Assembly: GCA_022340285.1 (NCBI GenBank)
Contig: JAJDOG010000011.1
Coordinates: forward strand, 1-38,505
Direction: 5' to 3'
DNA: 38,505 bases
DNA from: Betaproteobacteria bacterium
GTDB taxonomy: Bacteria > Pseudomonadota > Gammaproteobacteria > Burkholderiales > SG8-39
The notes beneath the pieces were generated by a model that saw nothing but the letters and a program-made list of their open reading frames with translations, had not been told where the DNA came from and did not search any database. Below are positions 8,736 through 16,957 of the stretch, in pieces (within the stretch, counting starts at the first letter, position 1; each line of letters begins with the position of its first letter). The position numbers and the translations under genes were made by a program.

Positions 8736-9548
8736 ATGCATCGCTACGGAGTGCGCGACGTCGAGAAGCTGTTGCGCATGCCGCGCAGCACGGTGCGATC
8801 GCTGGTCGCTGCCGGCTTGGTGTCGCCCGAGCGCGGTCCGCGCAGGCGCTTGTTGTTCTCCTTTCAGGATCTGATCGTCCTGCGCACCGCGCAGGCGCTC
8901 ACCGCCGCGAAGGTGCCGCAGCGGCGGATCACGAAGTCGGTCAAGGAGCTTCGCCGCCGGCTTCCCGACGCCATGCCCCTTTCGGGCCTCTCGATCGGCG
9001 CCATTGCCGACCGCGTGGTGGTGAAGGAGGGGGGCAGTCGCTGGCAGGCAGACTCCGGGCAGTACCTGCTCGGGTTCGAGGGCGATCCCGCGGACGGCTC
9101 GCTGAACGTGATCGAGCGCCCGAAGCAGGCGGCGCGCAGGGAGACGTCGAACTGGTACGAGACCGCGCTCGCGCTCGAACGCGAGGATCCCGAGGCGGCG
9201 CATCGCGCGTACGAGCGCGCGATTGCCGCCGATCCCGAGCGGCTCGACGCCCGCCTCAACCTCGGCCGGCTGCTCCACGAGATGGGCCGCCACGCCAAAG
9301 CCGAGCGCGTCTACCGCGAAGCGCTGAAGCGCGGCATGCGCGATCCGGTGCTCTTCTTCAACCTCGGCGCGCTGCTCGACGACATGGGGCGCAAGCTCGA
9401 ATCGGTCGAGGCGTACGAGCAGGCGCTGCGCGCCGATCCGACGATGGCGGATTGCCACTTCAACCTCGCGCTGCTCTGCGAACAGCTCGGCAGATCCCGG
9501 AAGGCCATCCGCCACATGGCGCAATATCGTCGTCTGACCGGGAGCTGA
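8736..9548 (+). CDS. MerR-like helix-turn-helix and TPR protein
   Basis: This 270-residue protein has two parts. Residues about 1-75 (MHRYGVRDVEKLLRMPRSTV onwards, then VSPERGPRRR) look like a MerR-type winged helix-turn-helix. Residues about 139-268 are tandem tetratricopeptide repeats with recurring ALxxDP and LNLGxLL patterns. The middle (about 80-135) is not recognised. It lacks the C-terminal effector domain of ordinary MerR regulators. It starts 27 nt after ku on the same strand and is probably co-transcribed, so it may regulate or scaffold end joining; that role is inferred from position only. Confidence 0.85.
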   Translation: MHRYGVRDVEKLLRMPRSTVRSLVAAGLVSPERGPRRRLLFSFQDLIVLRTAQALTAAKVPQRRITKSVKELRRRLPDAMPLSGLSIGAIADRVVVKEGGSRWQADSGQYLLGFEGDPADGSLNVIERPKQAARRETSNWYETALALEREDPEAAHRAYERAIAADPERLDARLNLGRLLHEMGRHAKAERVYREALKRGMRDPVLFFNLGALLDDMGRKLESVEAYEQALRADPTMADCHFNLALLCEQLGRSRKAIRHMAQYRRLTGS

Positions 9549-9620
9549 TCGGTTTGACGATTGCTCGCGAATGGAACGATTACGTTGCCGGAAACCGGCA
9601 ACGGCGCTAGCCTAGCTGCT

Positions 9621-10529
9621 GTGGACTCTCCCATCGCACCAGGCACCAGGCGGATCATCGACGGACAGGAGCGCGTCCATTACGACGGCTACTGGGTCAA
9701 GACCTACCCCGTCCCGGCCGACACCCTGGAAGCCAAGAAGGAGCTCATCCAGGCCCTCACGCGCCGCCTGTTCAACCATACCGAGCACGGGTTGAACATT
9801 CCCGGCACGCGGCTCGACGAGGCGCGTCGCACCTACGAGGAGGAACCCGACCCCGCGCGCCGTCGGATCAAGGGCGGCATGCTGGCGGGCGCGCTGTTCA
9901 ACCGCGCCACGGGCATCTTCACCCAGCTCGTGGAGATCCAGAAGCTGGGCGTGGAGATCCAGTCCAACAACCCGCTCATGAGGGCATGCGGCGAGCACCT
10001 GAAGGAAGCCCTCGAGCTCGGCAAGCTGGTGCGGCACCGGAGCGGCGAGGAAGGCATCGACGAGCTCTGGGGCGAGCCGTTCAACGCGTTCCTGCTCCCC
10101 GTGGAGAACTTCTACGAAAGTCGCTACATCAAGATTGCGCAGACCATGCGCGACATCGACGGCATCGCCGATGCGATGACGAAGACGTTTTCCGACTTTG
10201 CACCGTTTTCCGGAATCGCGAAGCACTTCGCCGAGCTCGCTGACGCCGCGAAGGTCAAGACCGAGACGCTGCGTACCGACCGGGCCATCTTCGAGGTGTG
10301 GACGACGTTCGCCGCGACTGCGGAGCAGCTCGCCGCGTTCGAGCCGCAGCTTGCCGCCGATGCGTCCGCGCGGATCCGCCAAGAGGTGGCCGATGCGCGG
10401 CAACTCATCCGGGCAGGCACGGAACTTATCACCCACATTACCCGCGCGCGGGTGCCGATGCCCAAGAGCACGCGCGAATACATCGAGCGCTGCGAGCGGT
10501 TTCGCGCAGGCTGCGAGGCACTTGCCTGA
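9621..10529 (+). CDS. protein of unknown function coupled to an amidohydrolase
   Basis: I do not recognise this family. From the GTG at 9621 the product has 302 residues, is soluble, highly charged and mostly helical by composition, and has no signal peptide or membrane segment. Distinct blocks are YDGYWVKTYPVPADTLEAKK near the start, RIKGGMLAGALFNRATGIFT and NAFLLPVENFYESRYIKIAQ. The frame extends to a TTG at 9561, so the start is uncertain. Its TGA overlaps the ATG of the next gene by one base (10529), a typical translational coupling that suggests the two products act together. No metal-binding or catalytic motif stands out. Confidence 0.8.
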   Translation: MDSPIAPGTRRIIDGQERVHYDGYWVKTYPVPADTLEAKKELIQALTRRLFNHTEHGLNIPGTRLDEARRTYEEEPDPARRRIKGGMLAGALFNRATGIFTQLVEIQKLGVEIQSNNPLMRACGEHLKEALELGKLVRHRSGEEGIDELWGEPFNAFLLPVENFYESRYIKIAQTMRDIDGIADAMTKTFSDFAPFSGIAKHFAELADAAKVKTETLRTDRAIFEVWTTFAATAEQLAAFEPQLAADASARIRQEVADARQLIRAGTELITHITRARVPMPKSTREYIERCERFRAGCEALA

Positions 10530-12058
10530 TGCTCCTGGTCCACGGCGCCCGCGTGCTACGGCCGGGCACGCTTGATATCGAGCGGCTCGACATCGTCGTC
10601 GACGGCGACACGATCGCCGACTTGGTTCCGCCGGGTACGATCGCAGGCGCTGGAATGCAGCGCATTGACGCGAGCGACCGCCTCGTCATCCCCGGTCTCG
10701 TGAACGGGCACCACCACGCGCAGTCCGGCCTTACGAAGGGGCTGTTCGACCGCTACACGCTCGAGCTGTATCTGAATGCCGTGCCCTGGGCGAGCGGCCA
10801 GCGTACGCTCGAAGACAAGTACCTCTCGGCGGTGCTCGGGGCGGCCGAGATGGTGCGCAAGGGCTGCACGGCGTGCTTCGACATGTTTGCGGATCTTCCG
10901 CTTCCGACCCCTGAGGGCGTCGGTGCGGTGGCGCGGGCCTATTCGGACGTCGGCATGCGCGCGTCGGTGTCGATGATGACCGCCGACCGCAGCTTCTTCG
11001 AAGCGATCCCGGGGTTGCTCGACTTTCTGCCGGCGGAGCTTCGCGAGATCGCCCTGAAGATCAAGCTCGCGCCGCACCAGGAAACGCTTGCGGCCTGCCG
11101 GCGCATTCTCGACGGCTGGTCGCTCGACCGCGACCGCGTGCGCCCGGCGCTGGGCCCGACGATTCCGCATCATTGCACCGACGAGTTTCTCGCCGGCTGT
11201 CGCGACCTCGCGACCGAGTACGGCGTCGGCACGCAGATGCACGTCGCCGAATCGAAGCCGCAGGCGATCGTTGCCGGAATGCGCTACGGCAAGACATTGG
11301 TCGCGCATCTCGACGCGCTCGGGGTGATCGGCCCCGGTTTCTGCGTCGCGCACGGTGTCTGGCTCGACGACGACGATCGGGCGCGACTTGCCGATCGCGG
11401 TGCCTCGATCGCCCACAACCCCGGCTCCAATCTCAAGCTCGGCTCGGGGATGGCCGACATGCGCCGGATGCTCGACGCGAAGGTGAACGTCGCGATCGGC
11501 ACCGACGGCGTCGCCTCGTCGGACAACCTCAACGTCTTTGAGGCGATGCGGCTCGCGTCGTACCTTTCCCGGGTGCGGGACCACCCGGTGGAGCGCTGGG
11601 TGACGAGCCGCGAGACGCTCTACGCGGCGACCGAGGGGGGCGCCAAGGCGCTCGGCTTCGACCGGATCGGACGGATCGAGAAGGGCTACCAGGCCGACCT
11701 CGTTCTCCTCGACCTCGGTGCATTCCAGTACGTGCCGGTGAACGATCTCGTCAACCAGGTCGTGTTCGGGGAGGACGGCACCGGCGTGGACAGCGTGATG
11801 ATCGCCGGCCGTATGGTGCTGGACAGAGGGCGTTTGACGACAGTCGACCTGCCGCGCATCCGTGCGCAGGCGGAGGAGGCGGTGGCGCGACTCGCGGCGG
11901 CGAACGCCGAGCATCGCTTGCTCTGCGAGAAGCTCGCGCCTTATGTCGGGGAGTACTGCAGCGGACTGGCGGCGCGGCCTTACCACGTCCACGGATTCTG
12001 CGGCACGCCGCTCACGTCAGCTGGGATGCCGGAGCGAGCGGGTAATCCTCGCCCATAG
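10529..12058 (+). CDS. amidohydrolase family protein (ATZ/TRZ or SAH/MTA deaminase-like)
   Basis: This 509-residue metal-dependent hydrolase has family motifs in order. VNGHHHAQSG supplies the HxH pair (His61, His63), QMHVAES has His238, VAHGVWLDDDD has His275, and IGTDGVASSDN has Asp326. The pattern fits the deaminase/dechlorinase branch acting on purines, triazines, guanine-like or S-adenosylhomocysteine-type substrates; the actual substrate is not predictable. No signal peptide is seen, so it is cytosolic. The start is the ATG overlapping the TGA of the preceding unknown gene. The 3' end overlaps the convergent neighbour by 42 nt, so the last 14 codons are antisense to that gene's end. Confidence 0.93.
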   Translation: MLLVHGARVLRPGTLDIERLDIVVDGDTIADLVPPGTIAGAGMQRIDASDRLVIPGLVNGHHHAQSGLTKGLFDRYTLELYLNAVPWASGQRTLEDKYLSAVLGAAEMVRKGCTACFDMFADLPLPTPEGVGAVARAYSDVGMRASVSMMTADRSFFEAIPGLLDFLPAELREIALKIKLAPHQETLAACRRILDGWSLDRDRVRPALGPTIPHHCTDEFLAGCRDLATEYGVGTQMHVAESKPQAIVAGMRYGKTLVAHLDALGVIGPGFCVAHGVWLDDDDRARLADRGASIAHNPGSNLKLGSGMADMRRMLDAKVNVAIGTDGVASSDNLNVFEAMRLASYLSRVRDHPVERWVTSRETLYAATEGGAKALGFDRIGRIEKGYQADLVLLDLGAFQYVPVNDLVNQVVFGEDGTGVDSVMIAGRMVLDRGRLTTVDLPRIRAQAEEAVARLAAANAEHRLLCEKLAPYVGEYCSGLAARPYHVHGFCGTPLTSAGMPERAGNPRP

Positions 12059-13204
12059 CACCTTCGTTTCCAAGGTACGCGACGCGGAGATCGTTTGCGT
12101 GCCGGTCTTCTCGGACTCTGGCGCCGCGTCCGTGAGCGTGAGCGCGCGCTCCACGGCACGGCGCAGGGTGTCGTCCGCCGCGGCAAGGTCCACACCGGCG
12201 GAGGCGAGCCGCACGGCTACCCGATATGCGTCGGCTCCCGCAGCTAACGGTGCGAGCTGGTAGAGACTGCGTGCAAGCGGCGTCCCGGTGCCGCGGTCGC
12301 TGAGGCTGATTTGCAGGGCAGGTTCCCTGCCGCGTTTCACGGAGAGGTCCGCTCTGAGCGCAGTAATCGAGGTCGCATGCTGAGATGCGACGTGGTCCAG
12401 CAAGGCGTCCACCTCTCTCATGTCACTCAGCAGCGGGGGCAACGACAGCATTTCCTGCAATCGCTGTGGCGCGAAAACCTGAATTGCGACGTGCCAGCCT
12501 CGTTCGGCGAAGTCGTTGGTGATCGTCTCGGTCTGGGCGGCTGCCCAATTGACGAGGCCAGCTTCGTGTCGAAGGTCCCTGGACACCTCGAGCGCGAACT
12601 GCTCGGGATCCGCGGTAAAAGCGAGAGCGAACACGTAGTGACGGCCGAGGCATTGGCCGTGCGGCGCAAAATCGACCGCCAGATGTGCATCGAGGTCGGC
12701 TTCCGGGCGGTCCTGTCCCGAGGCAAGCTCCTCGACGAGCTCGTAAAGGGACCGGGTCCCCAGCGAGTGGGCCACGAGCTGCGGCAGGAGGCGGTTGATC
12801 AGTCGGATACCGGTGCCGTCCGGGAACTGTGCCTGAAGGCTCTCGCGCAACCCTGACGCCAGTGGCTGCGGGAAAGAGATGAGCTCCCCTTCTCGGGAGG
12901 TGGCGGTGACAGGAATCGCAAGCACGAGGCCACGCCAGGTTGCGCCGGGACCATGCGCGGCGAGCTCGGGCGTTTCCAGCACATGATGAAGGTTCTCGTT
13001 GAATCGAGCCCTGAGCGACGGCGAATCCTTCAGCTCGTCCTGAACGGCGTCCAGGTCAGACCAGTTCCACGAAACCAGCGCGTGGCGTATCGCAAGTCGC
13101 ATCTGATGCTGGGCGCTGACAAGCGTGTTCAGGTCGCGTGTTTCGGACGCGGCTCGCGTCAACCGGACGAGTTCTGCTGCCAGCGGTTGGTCGTCGAGCG
13201 ACAT
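12017..13204 (-). CDS. uncharacterised soluble protein
   Basis: I cannot assign this 395-residue protein to a family with confidence. It begins MSLDDQPLAAELVRLTRAAS without a signal peptide or membrane segment, so it is probably cytosolic. Visible blocks include GLVLAIPVTATSREGELISF, NDFAERGWHVAIQVFAPQRL and ALQISLSDRGTGTPLARSLY, which suggest an alternating alpha/beta fold. It follows the orphan TAXI-like gene by 21 nt on the same strand and is probably the last gene of that three-gene operon. Its 3' end overlaps the amidohydrolase on the other strand by 42 nt. Codon use looks like that of its neighbours, supporting a real gene. Confidence 0.8.
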   Translation of the reverse strand: MSLDDQPLAAELVRLTRAASETRDLNTLVSAQHQMRLAIRHALVSWNWSDLDAVQDELKDSPSLRARFNENLHHVLETPELAAHGPGATWRGLVLAIPVTATSREGELISFPQPLASGLRESLQAQFPDGTGIRLINRLLPQLVAHSLGTRSLYELVEELASGQDRPEADLDAHLAVDFAPHGQCLGRHYVFALAFTADPEQFALEVSRDLRHEAGLVNWAAAQTETITNDFAERGWHVAIQVFAPQRLQEMLSLPPLLSDMREVDALLDHVASQHATSITALRADLSVKRGREPALQISLSDRGTGTPLARSLYQLAPLAAGADAYRVAVRLASAGVDLAAADDTLRRAVERALTLTDAAPESEKTGTQTISASRTLETKVLWARITRSLRHPS

Positions 13205-13225
13205 CGGCGCAACTACCCTGGTTTT

Positions 13226-14251
13226 CTAGCGTTCCGCTGCACGGGCACGCGCTGCGGAATACCTGCAATGGCGCAACTCGTCCCGCGTCGGCGGGTAATA
13301 GTTCCATCCGCTGGGGAGCGGCGCGAGCGTCGGCCCCACCTCCCGCCATTTCGGATGGCCCTTCGCCTGCAACGCGGAAAAGTTCCGGCAGAGCGAACTG
13401 CCGAAACGGATCAGCCGGGTCTCGATCGCATGCTCGCGGAAATCCAGCGTGACCAGATACATCTTCACGGCGAGCACGGGCACGTCTTCCGCAAGCAACG
13501 CCGGATAGGTCGCCGCGCGCACAGTCGCGCCCGAGTAAGAGTGCAGGGCCGCCTTGCTCGCGGAGTGCGTGGAGTCGAGCTTGAGAAGCTTGATGTACTG
13601 TCGCGCTTCCGGCTTCATGTTGGCAAGCAGCATCGCGGGCTGGCCGGCGGCAATGGCCACGACGTCGATCGCGCCTTCCGTCACGAGATTCACGAGCGCC
13701 TCCTCGTGCGCCAGGAAGCTCGCTTGATCCTTCTTCAGCGCCTTTCCGAACATCAGGCGATAGATCGCTTGGGTGGTGACGGCGGTACCGCTGCCCGCCG
13801 GGCCTGCATTGATCCTGGCGTCTCTGATCTGGTGCAGATACTCGAACGGCGCGTCGGCGCGGGCGATGAAATAGATTTCCTTATCGGGTAGCGCTAGCAC
13901 CACGCGCGGTGGTGGCATCGGTCGCCCGGCGCCCGATTTCGCATGCGCACGTTGTGCGAGGAATGCCTGGTAGACATCCAGCTGAACGGCGGCGAGGTTG
14001 ACGCCCGACTCGGCGTACAGCCGGTCGAGGCTCTCCGGCGAGCTCGGCAAAGGCAGCACATCCAGCTTGATATCGACGGCTCCGGCGATGAAGTCGGCGA
14101 GATCCTGGCCGATGCGTACGTCGGCCTCTTCGGTCCCGGTCAACAGCGTGACTTGCGCAGCGGCTCGCAGCGTGGCGGACTGAAGCGCGATCCCGACCGC
14201 GAGGAGAACAATGAGGAAGCGTCCGGGCTTCCAATTAATTCCGGTCGGCAT
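13226..14251 (-). CDS. orphan TAXI-like solute-binding protein
   Basis: From the ATG at 14251 the product has 341 residues: MPTGINWKPGRF, a hydrophobic signal segment, and a mature part beginning near AAAQVTLLTG. TAXI/NMT1-like features are a glycine/serine-rich ligand loop (INAGPAGSGTAVTTQAIYR), DVVAIAAGQPAMLLANMKPE, and a C-terminal YYPPTRDELRHCRY segment. Its ATG overlaps the end of the zinc-ribbon gene by 17 nt. The frame is open 30 codons further upstream, but that stretch is arginine-rich and unlike a signal peptide. No TRAP permease lies beside it, so it may be a sensor or accessory protein for a distant permease, or act with the membrane zinc-ribbon protein. Confidence 0.85.
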   Translation of the reverse strand: MPTGINWKPGRFLIVLLAVGIALQSATLRAAAQVTLLTGTEEADVRIGQDLADFIAGAVDIKLDVLPLPSSPESLDRLYAESGVNLAAVQLDVYQAFLAQRAHAKSGAGRPMPPPRVVLALPDKEIYFIARADAPFEYLHQIRDARINAGPAGSGTAVTTQAIYRLMFGKALKKDQASFLAHEEALVNLVTEGAIDVVAIAAGQPAMLLANMKPEARQYIKLLKLDSTHSASKAALHSYSGATVRAATYPALLAEDVPVLAVKMYLVTLDFREHAIETRLIRFGSSLCRNFSALQAKGHPKWREVGPTLAPLPSGWNYYPPTRDELRHCRYSAARARAAER

Positions 14252-15278
14252 GCGCGATCCAGTCGCATAGGGCCATCGCCACGACCGCCGGAGGACACCG
14301 CGGAGGCTCGGACACGGCGGCCGACGCGGAATCCGGCGCAACCCCTTCGGCGGCCGCTTCTGCAGCGTGCGTCGTCATCGAACCTTCCTCTGCCGGCGAG
14401 GAGAGATCCGGCCGAGCGGGGATTGCCTTGGGCACCTCGTCTTCGTTCCTCGCGACAGTTGCTTTCACCGGCGGCACGGGCTCCGGTGGCTCACGCGTCA
14501 CTGCGGGGAGATCCTTCACGAGCGGCGGCATGGATACGACGGACGACGCGCCCATGTCGCCGGTCTGCATCTCCCGGGAAGGGGCATCCGTCACCTGCTT
14601 GCCACCCTCCACCACTGCCAGGCCCGGCGAAAGCTCGTCGCGATAGTAGTGGTACCCGCCCGCGGCGATTGCCAACACGAGGAGCACGCCGGAAGCGCCC
14701 GCAACATATCCGTGCCAACGCGTGCGCGGCGCTTCGGCGACTTCGCGGAAGAGCAACCTTGCCTGCGGGATGCGTCCGGCCGCTGCCCTCGAGTTCGGGC
14801 GTTTCTTCCCGTTCACTGCAGCCAGCATGTCGAGCGGGTGGGCATCGTGCGCCGACGAGCCGGGCTGCTGATTTACTGGACCGGGCGGTTCCGGGTCGGA
14901 CGCGGACGGGCTGTCCCCAAAAATGCCGAGCTGGTGCTCGATCGCGCCAGGCTTCTGGCCGACCCGATCCCGTTCCTCGTCGATGACTTCAGGCTCCTCC
15001 GCGATCGGACCGGGCTCCTCCCCGATCTGAGCGAGCTCGTGCTCGAGGCGGTCGACCTGCTGCTCGAGATCGACGCCCGATTCGAGATGAGCGGCCTCCG
15101 CTGGGGCGGGTGGCGGCGTCAGAGAAGCGCCGCAGCGGTAGCACTGCGTGTCGTTGACGTGGTTGACCGCGTCACACTGCTTGCACGGAGCAAAGTGGAG
15201 CGGCGAACCACATTCGTTGCAGAACTTCGCGCCCGAGGGATTTGCGTGATCGCAAAAAGGGCAATCGACCGACTGCAT
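14235..15278 (-). CDS. double zinc-ribbon, single-pass membrane protein
   Basis: The 347-residue product begins with two tandem zinc ribbons: Cys6/Cys9/Cys20/Cys23 and Cys32/Cys35/Cys46/Cys49, each a CxxC...CxxC set. An acidic, Pro/Glu-rich linker (about 60-150) follows, then one transmembrane helix at about 191-210 (YVAGASGVLLVLAIAAGGYH) and a Pro/Val/Glu-rich C-terminal part. The ribbons should be cytoplasmic and the tail periplasmic by the positive-inside rule (Arg/Lys just before the helix). It is the first gene of a run with the TAXI-like and unknown genes, and diverges from the DUF2868 gene. Ligands and partners are unknown. Confidence 0.85.
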   Translation of the reverse strand: MQSVDCPFCDHANPSGAKFCNECGSPLHFAPCKQCDAVNHVNDTQCYRCGASLTPPPAPAEAAHLESGVDLEQQVDRLEHELAQIGEEPGPIAEEPEVIDEERDRVGQKPGAIEHQLGIFGDSPSASDPEPPGPVNQQPGSSAHDAHPLDMLAAVNGKKRPNSRAAAGRIPQARLLFREVAEAPRTRWHGYVAGASGVLLVLAIAAGGYHYYRDELSPGLAVVEGGKQVTDAPSREMQTGDMGASSVVSMPPLVKDLPAVTREPPEPVPPVKATVARNEDEVPKAIPARPDLSSPAEEGSMTTHAAEAAAEGVAPDSASAAVSEPPRCPPAVVAMALCDWIAHADRN

Positions 15279-15364
15279 TCAGCCACCTGCATCGACGTCG
15301 ACGGAATAGGCCGACAACTAGTTTCTCTATAGCACGGTTGCCGCAGCTGCGATATTCCCATGGC

Positions 15365-16957
15365 ATGTCGCCAATCGACGACAGAGCGATGTTGCCCCCG
15401 TGGAATCAGCGCCTTACGCAAGCCGGCCACGGTGCGGATCGCGTACACTCGACGCTCCTGTCCGATCCTGCTGCCGGAGTGAACGAAAACGCCGCCCGCA
15501 ACGTCCTGCTCGTCCGCACGTTCGAGACCGGTGAGGTCTCGCCGAAGGTTTGGAGCGAGGACGACCGTGCCTGGGCCAGCCGCGCCGCGGCGGAAGTCGT
15601 GGGGGCGGGCGCGTCCCGCGAAGCGTTCCTCGAGCGTCGTGCGGCCCTCGTGGTCGAACGCCTCGGATCGCGCCATCCGAGCATTCCCCGCGCGCTGCGT
15701 GCGCTCGCGTGGCGTCCCTGGATCGGCTGGGTGCTGGTCGTCGCGGCTTTTGCGCTCGGTCTCGCCATCGACGCGATCGGCCCCGGCGACCACATCAACC
15801 TGCTCGCGTTTCCGCACTTTGGTCTGCTTGTCTGGAACATCGCCGTCTACGCGCTGATCGCAACGCGCGCCGGGGCGCGCCTGGCGCGCCAATCCGCGCA
15901 GCATCTGGGGCCGATCGCGCGCATCGTCGCGAGAGCGGGGCACGCTGTCGTCGACGAGACGACGCTCGCGCCACGAGACTCGGGCATGGCATCCCTGTTT
16001 GCGGAGTTTGCGCGGGACTGGACACAAGCGACGGCGCGCCTCGTGACGGCGCGGGTCGCACGCGTGCTGCATATTGCCGCCGCCCTGTTCGCCGTCGGCG
16101 CCGTCGCAGGGCTTTACATGCGCGGCCTCGTCTTCGAGTACCGCGCAGGCTGGGAAAGCACCTTCCTCGACCCGGAGCAGGCGCATGGCCTGCTCTCGTT
16201 CGTGCTCGGCCCGGCCTCGCTGCTGACCGGTATCGAGCTCCCCGACGTCGAGCGCTTCGCCCAGCTGCGTTTCAGTGCCGGCGACGGCGAGAACGCCGCG
16301 CCTTGGATCCATCTCTACGCGGCGACCATCGGGCTTGTCGTGCTGCTGCCCCGGACGCTGCTCGCGCTCGGGGCGTGGCTTGCCGAGCGCCGCCTCGCGA
16401 CGCACTTCCCGATGCGGCTCGGGGATGCTTATTTCCAGCGTCTGTTGCGCGGCTTCCGGGGGGAGATTGCTCAGGTGCGCGCCGTTCCGTACGGCTACGT
16501 GCCGTCGCCCCGCGCGACGCTCGCGCTCAACGCGCTCGTTGGCCGCGTGTTCGGCCCGCGGAGCGCCATGGAGATTGCGACGTCGGTGCCGTTCGGCGGC
16601 GAGGACGCGATCCCGGCGGACAGCGTGCCAGCCACCGCACCTGCGCTCGTTGTCGTGCTGTTTGCCATGACCGCAACGCCGGAGCCGGAAAACCACGGTG
16701 CATTCGTCGCGGCGATCGCGGGTCGGCTCGCGCATGGAACGCCGCTTGTCGTGATCATCGACGAATCGGAATTCGCCCAGCGCTTCGCCGCTGATCCTCG
16801 GCGACGGGCGGAACGCCGGGACGCCTGGCGCGGGATGCTCACCGAGCAGTCTCGCGAGCCCGTATTCGTCGACCTGGAGGCGGGCGACCCCGGGCATGCG
16901 GAGCGCGAGCTTTCGCGAGCGCTCGACCGCGTGCAGGCACCGGAGGTCGCGGCATGA
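15365..16957 (+). CDS. DUF2868 membrane protein
   Basis: This 530-residue protein has about four hydrophobic membrane segments (about 119-140, 145-165, 234-252 and 317-340). A conserved-looking loop, LVFEYRAGWESTFLDPEQAH, follows the third. The C-terminal part (about 390-525) is soluble, with VVVLFAMTATPEP and IIDESEFAQRF. This architecture, and the immediate coupling to a GTPase gene, match the DUF2868 family found next to DUF3482-type GTPases in beta- and gammaproteobacteria. Its ATG follows an 86-nt divergent intergenic region. Its TGA overlaps the ATG of the GTPase gene by 4 nt. The function of the pair is not known; a membrane-associated GTPase complex is the natural inference. Confidence 0.88.
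   Translation: MSPIDDRAMLPPWNQRLTQAGHGADRVHSTLLSDPAAGVNENAARNVLLVRTFETGEVSPKVWSEDDRAWASRAAAEVVGAGASREAFLERRAALVVERLGSRHPSIPRALRALAWRPWIGWVLVVAAFALGLAIDAIGPGDHINLLAFPHFGLLVWNIAVYALIATRAGARLARQSAQHLGPIARIVARAGHAVVDETTLAPRDSGMASLFAEFARDWTQATARLVTARVARVLHIAAALFAVGAVAGLYMRGLVFEYRAGWESTFLDPEQAHGLLSFVLGPASLLTGIELPDVERFAQLRFSAGDGENAAPWIHLYAATIGLVVLLPRTLLALGAWLAERRLATHFPMRLGDAYFQRLLRGFRGEIAQVRAVPYGYVPSPRATLALNALVGRVFGPRSAMEIATSVPFGGEDAIPADSVPATAPALVVVLFAMTATPEPENHGAFVAAIAGRLAHGTPLVVIIDESEFAQRFAADPRRRAERRDAWRGMLTEQSREPVFVDLEAGDPGHAERELSRALDRVQAPEVAA

Noticed and set aside
7935-9524. Long minus-strand open frame spanning ku and the HTH-TPR gene
   Set aside because: It covers two clear genes on the other strand and shows no family motif.
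10556-11992. Open frame antisense to the amidohydrolase
   Set aside because: Shadow of a gene with complete metal-site motifs.
13226-14341. Longer N-terminus for the orphan TAXI-like protein
   Set aside because: The extra 30 residues are Arg/Pro-rich and would precede, and spoil, the signal peptide that starts at 14251.
15119-16897. Minus-strand open frame across the divergent region and the DUF2868 gene
   Set aside because: It spans an intergenic region and two opposed genes, with low-complexity Arg/Glu-rich translation.
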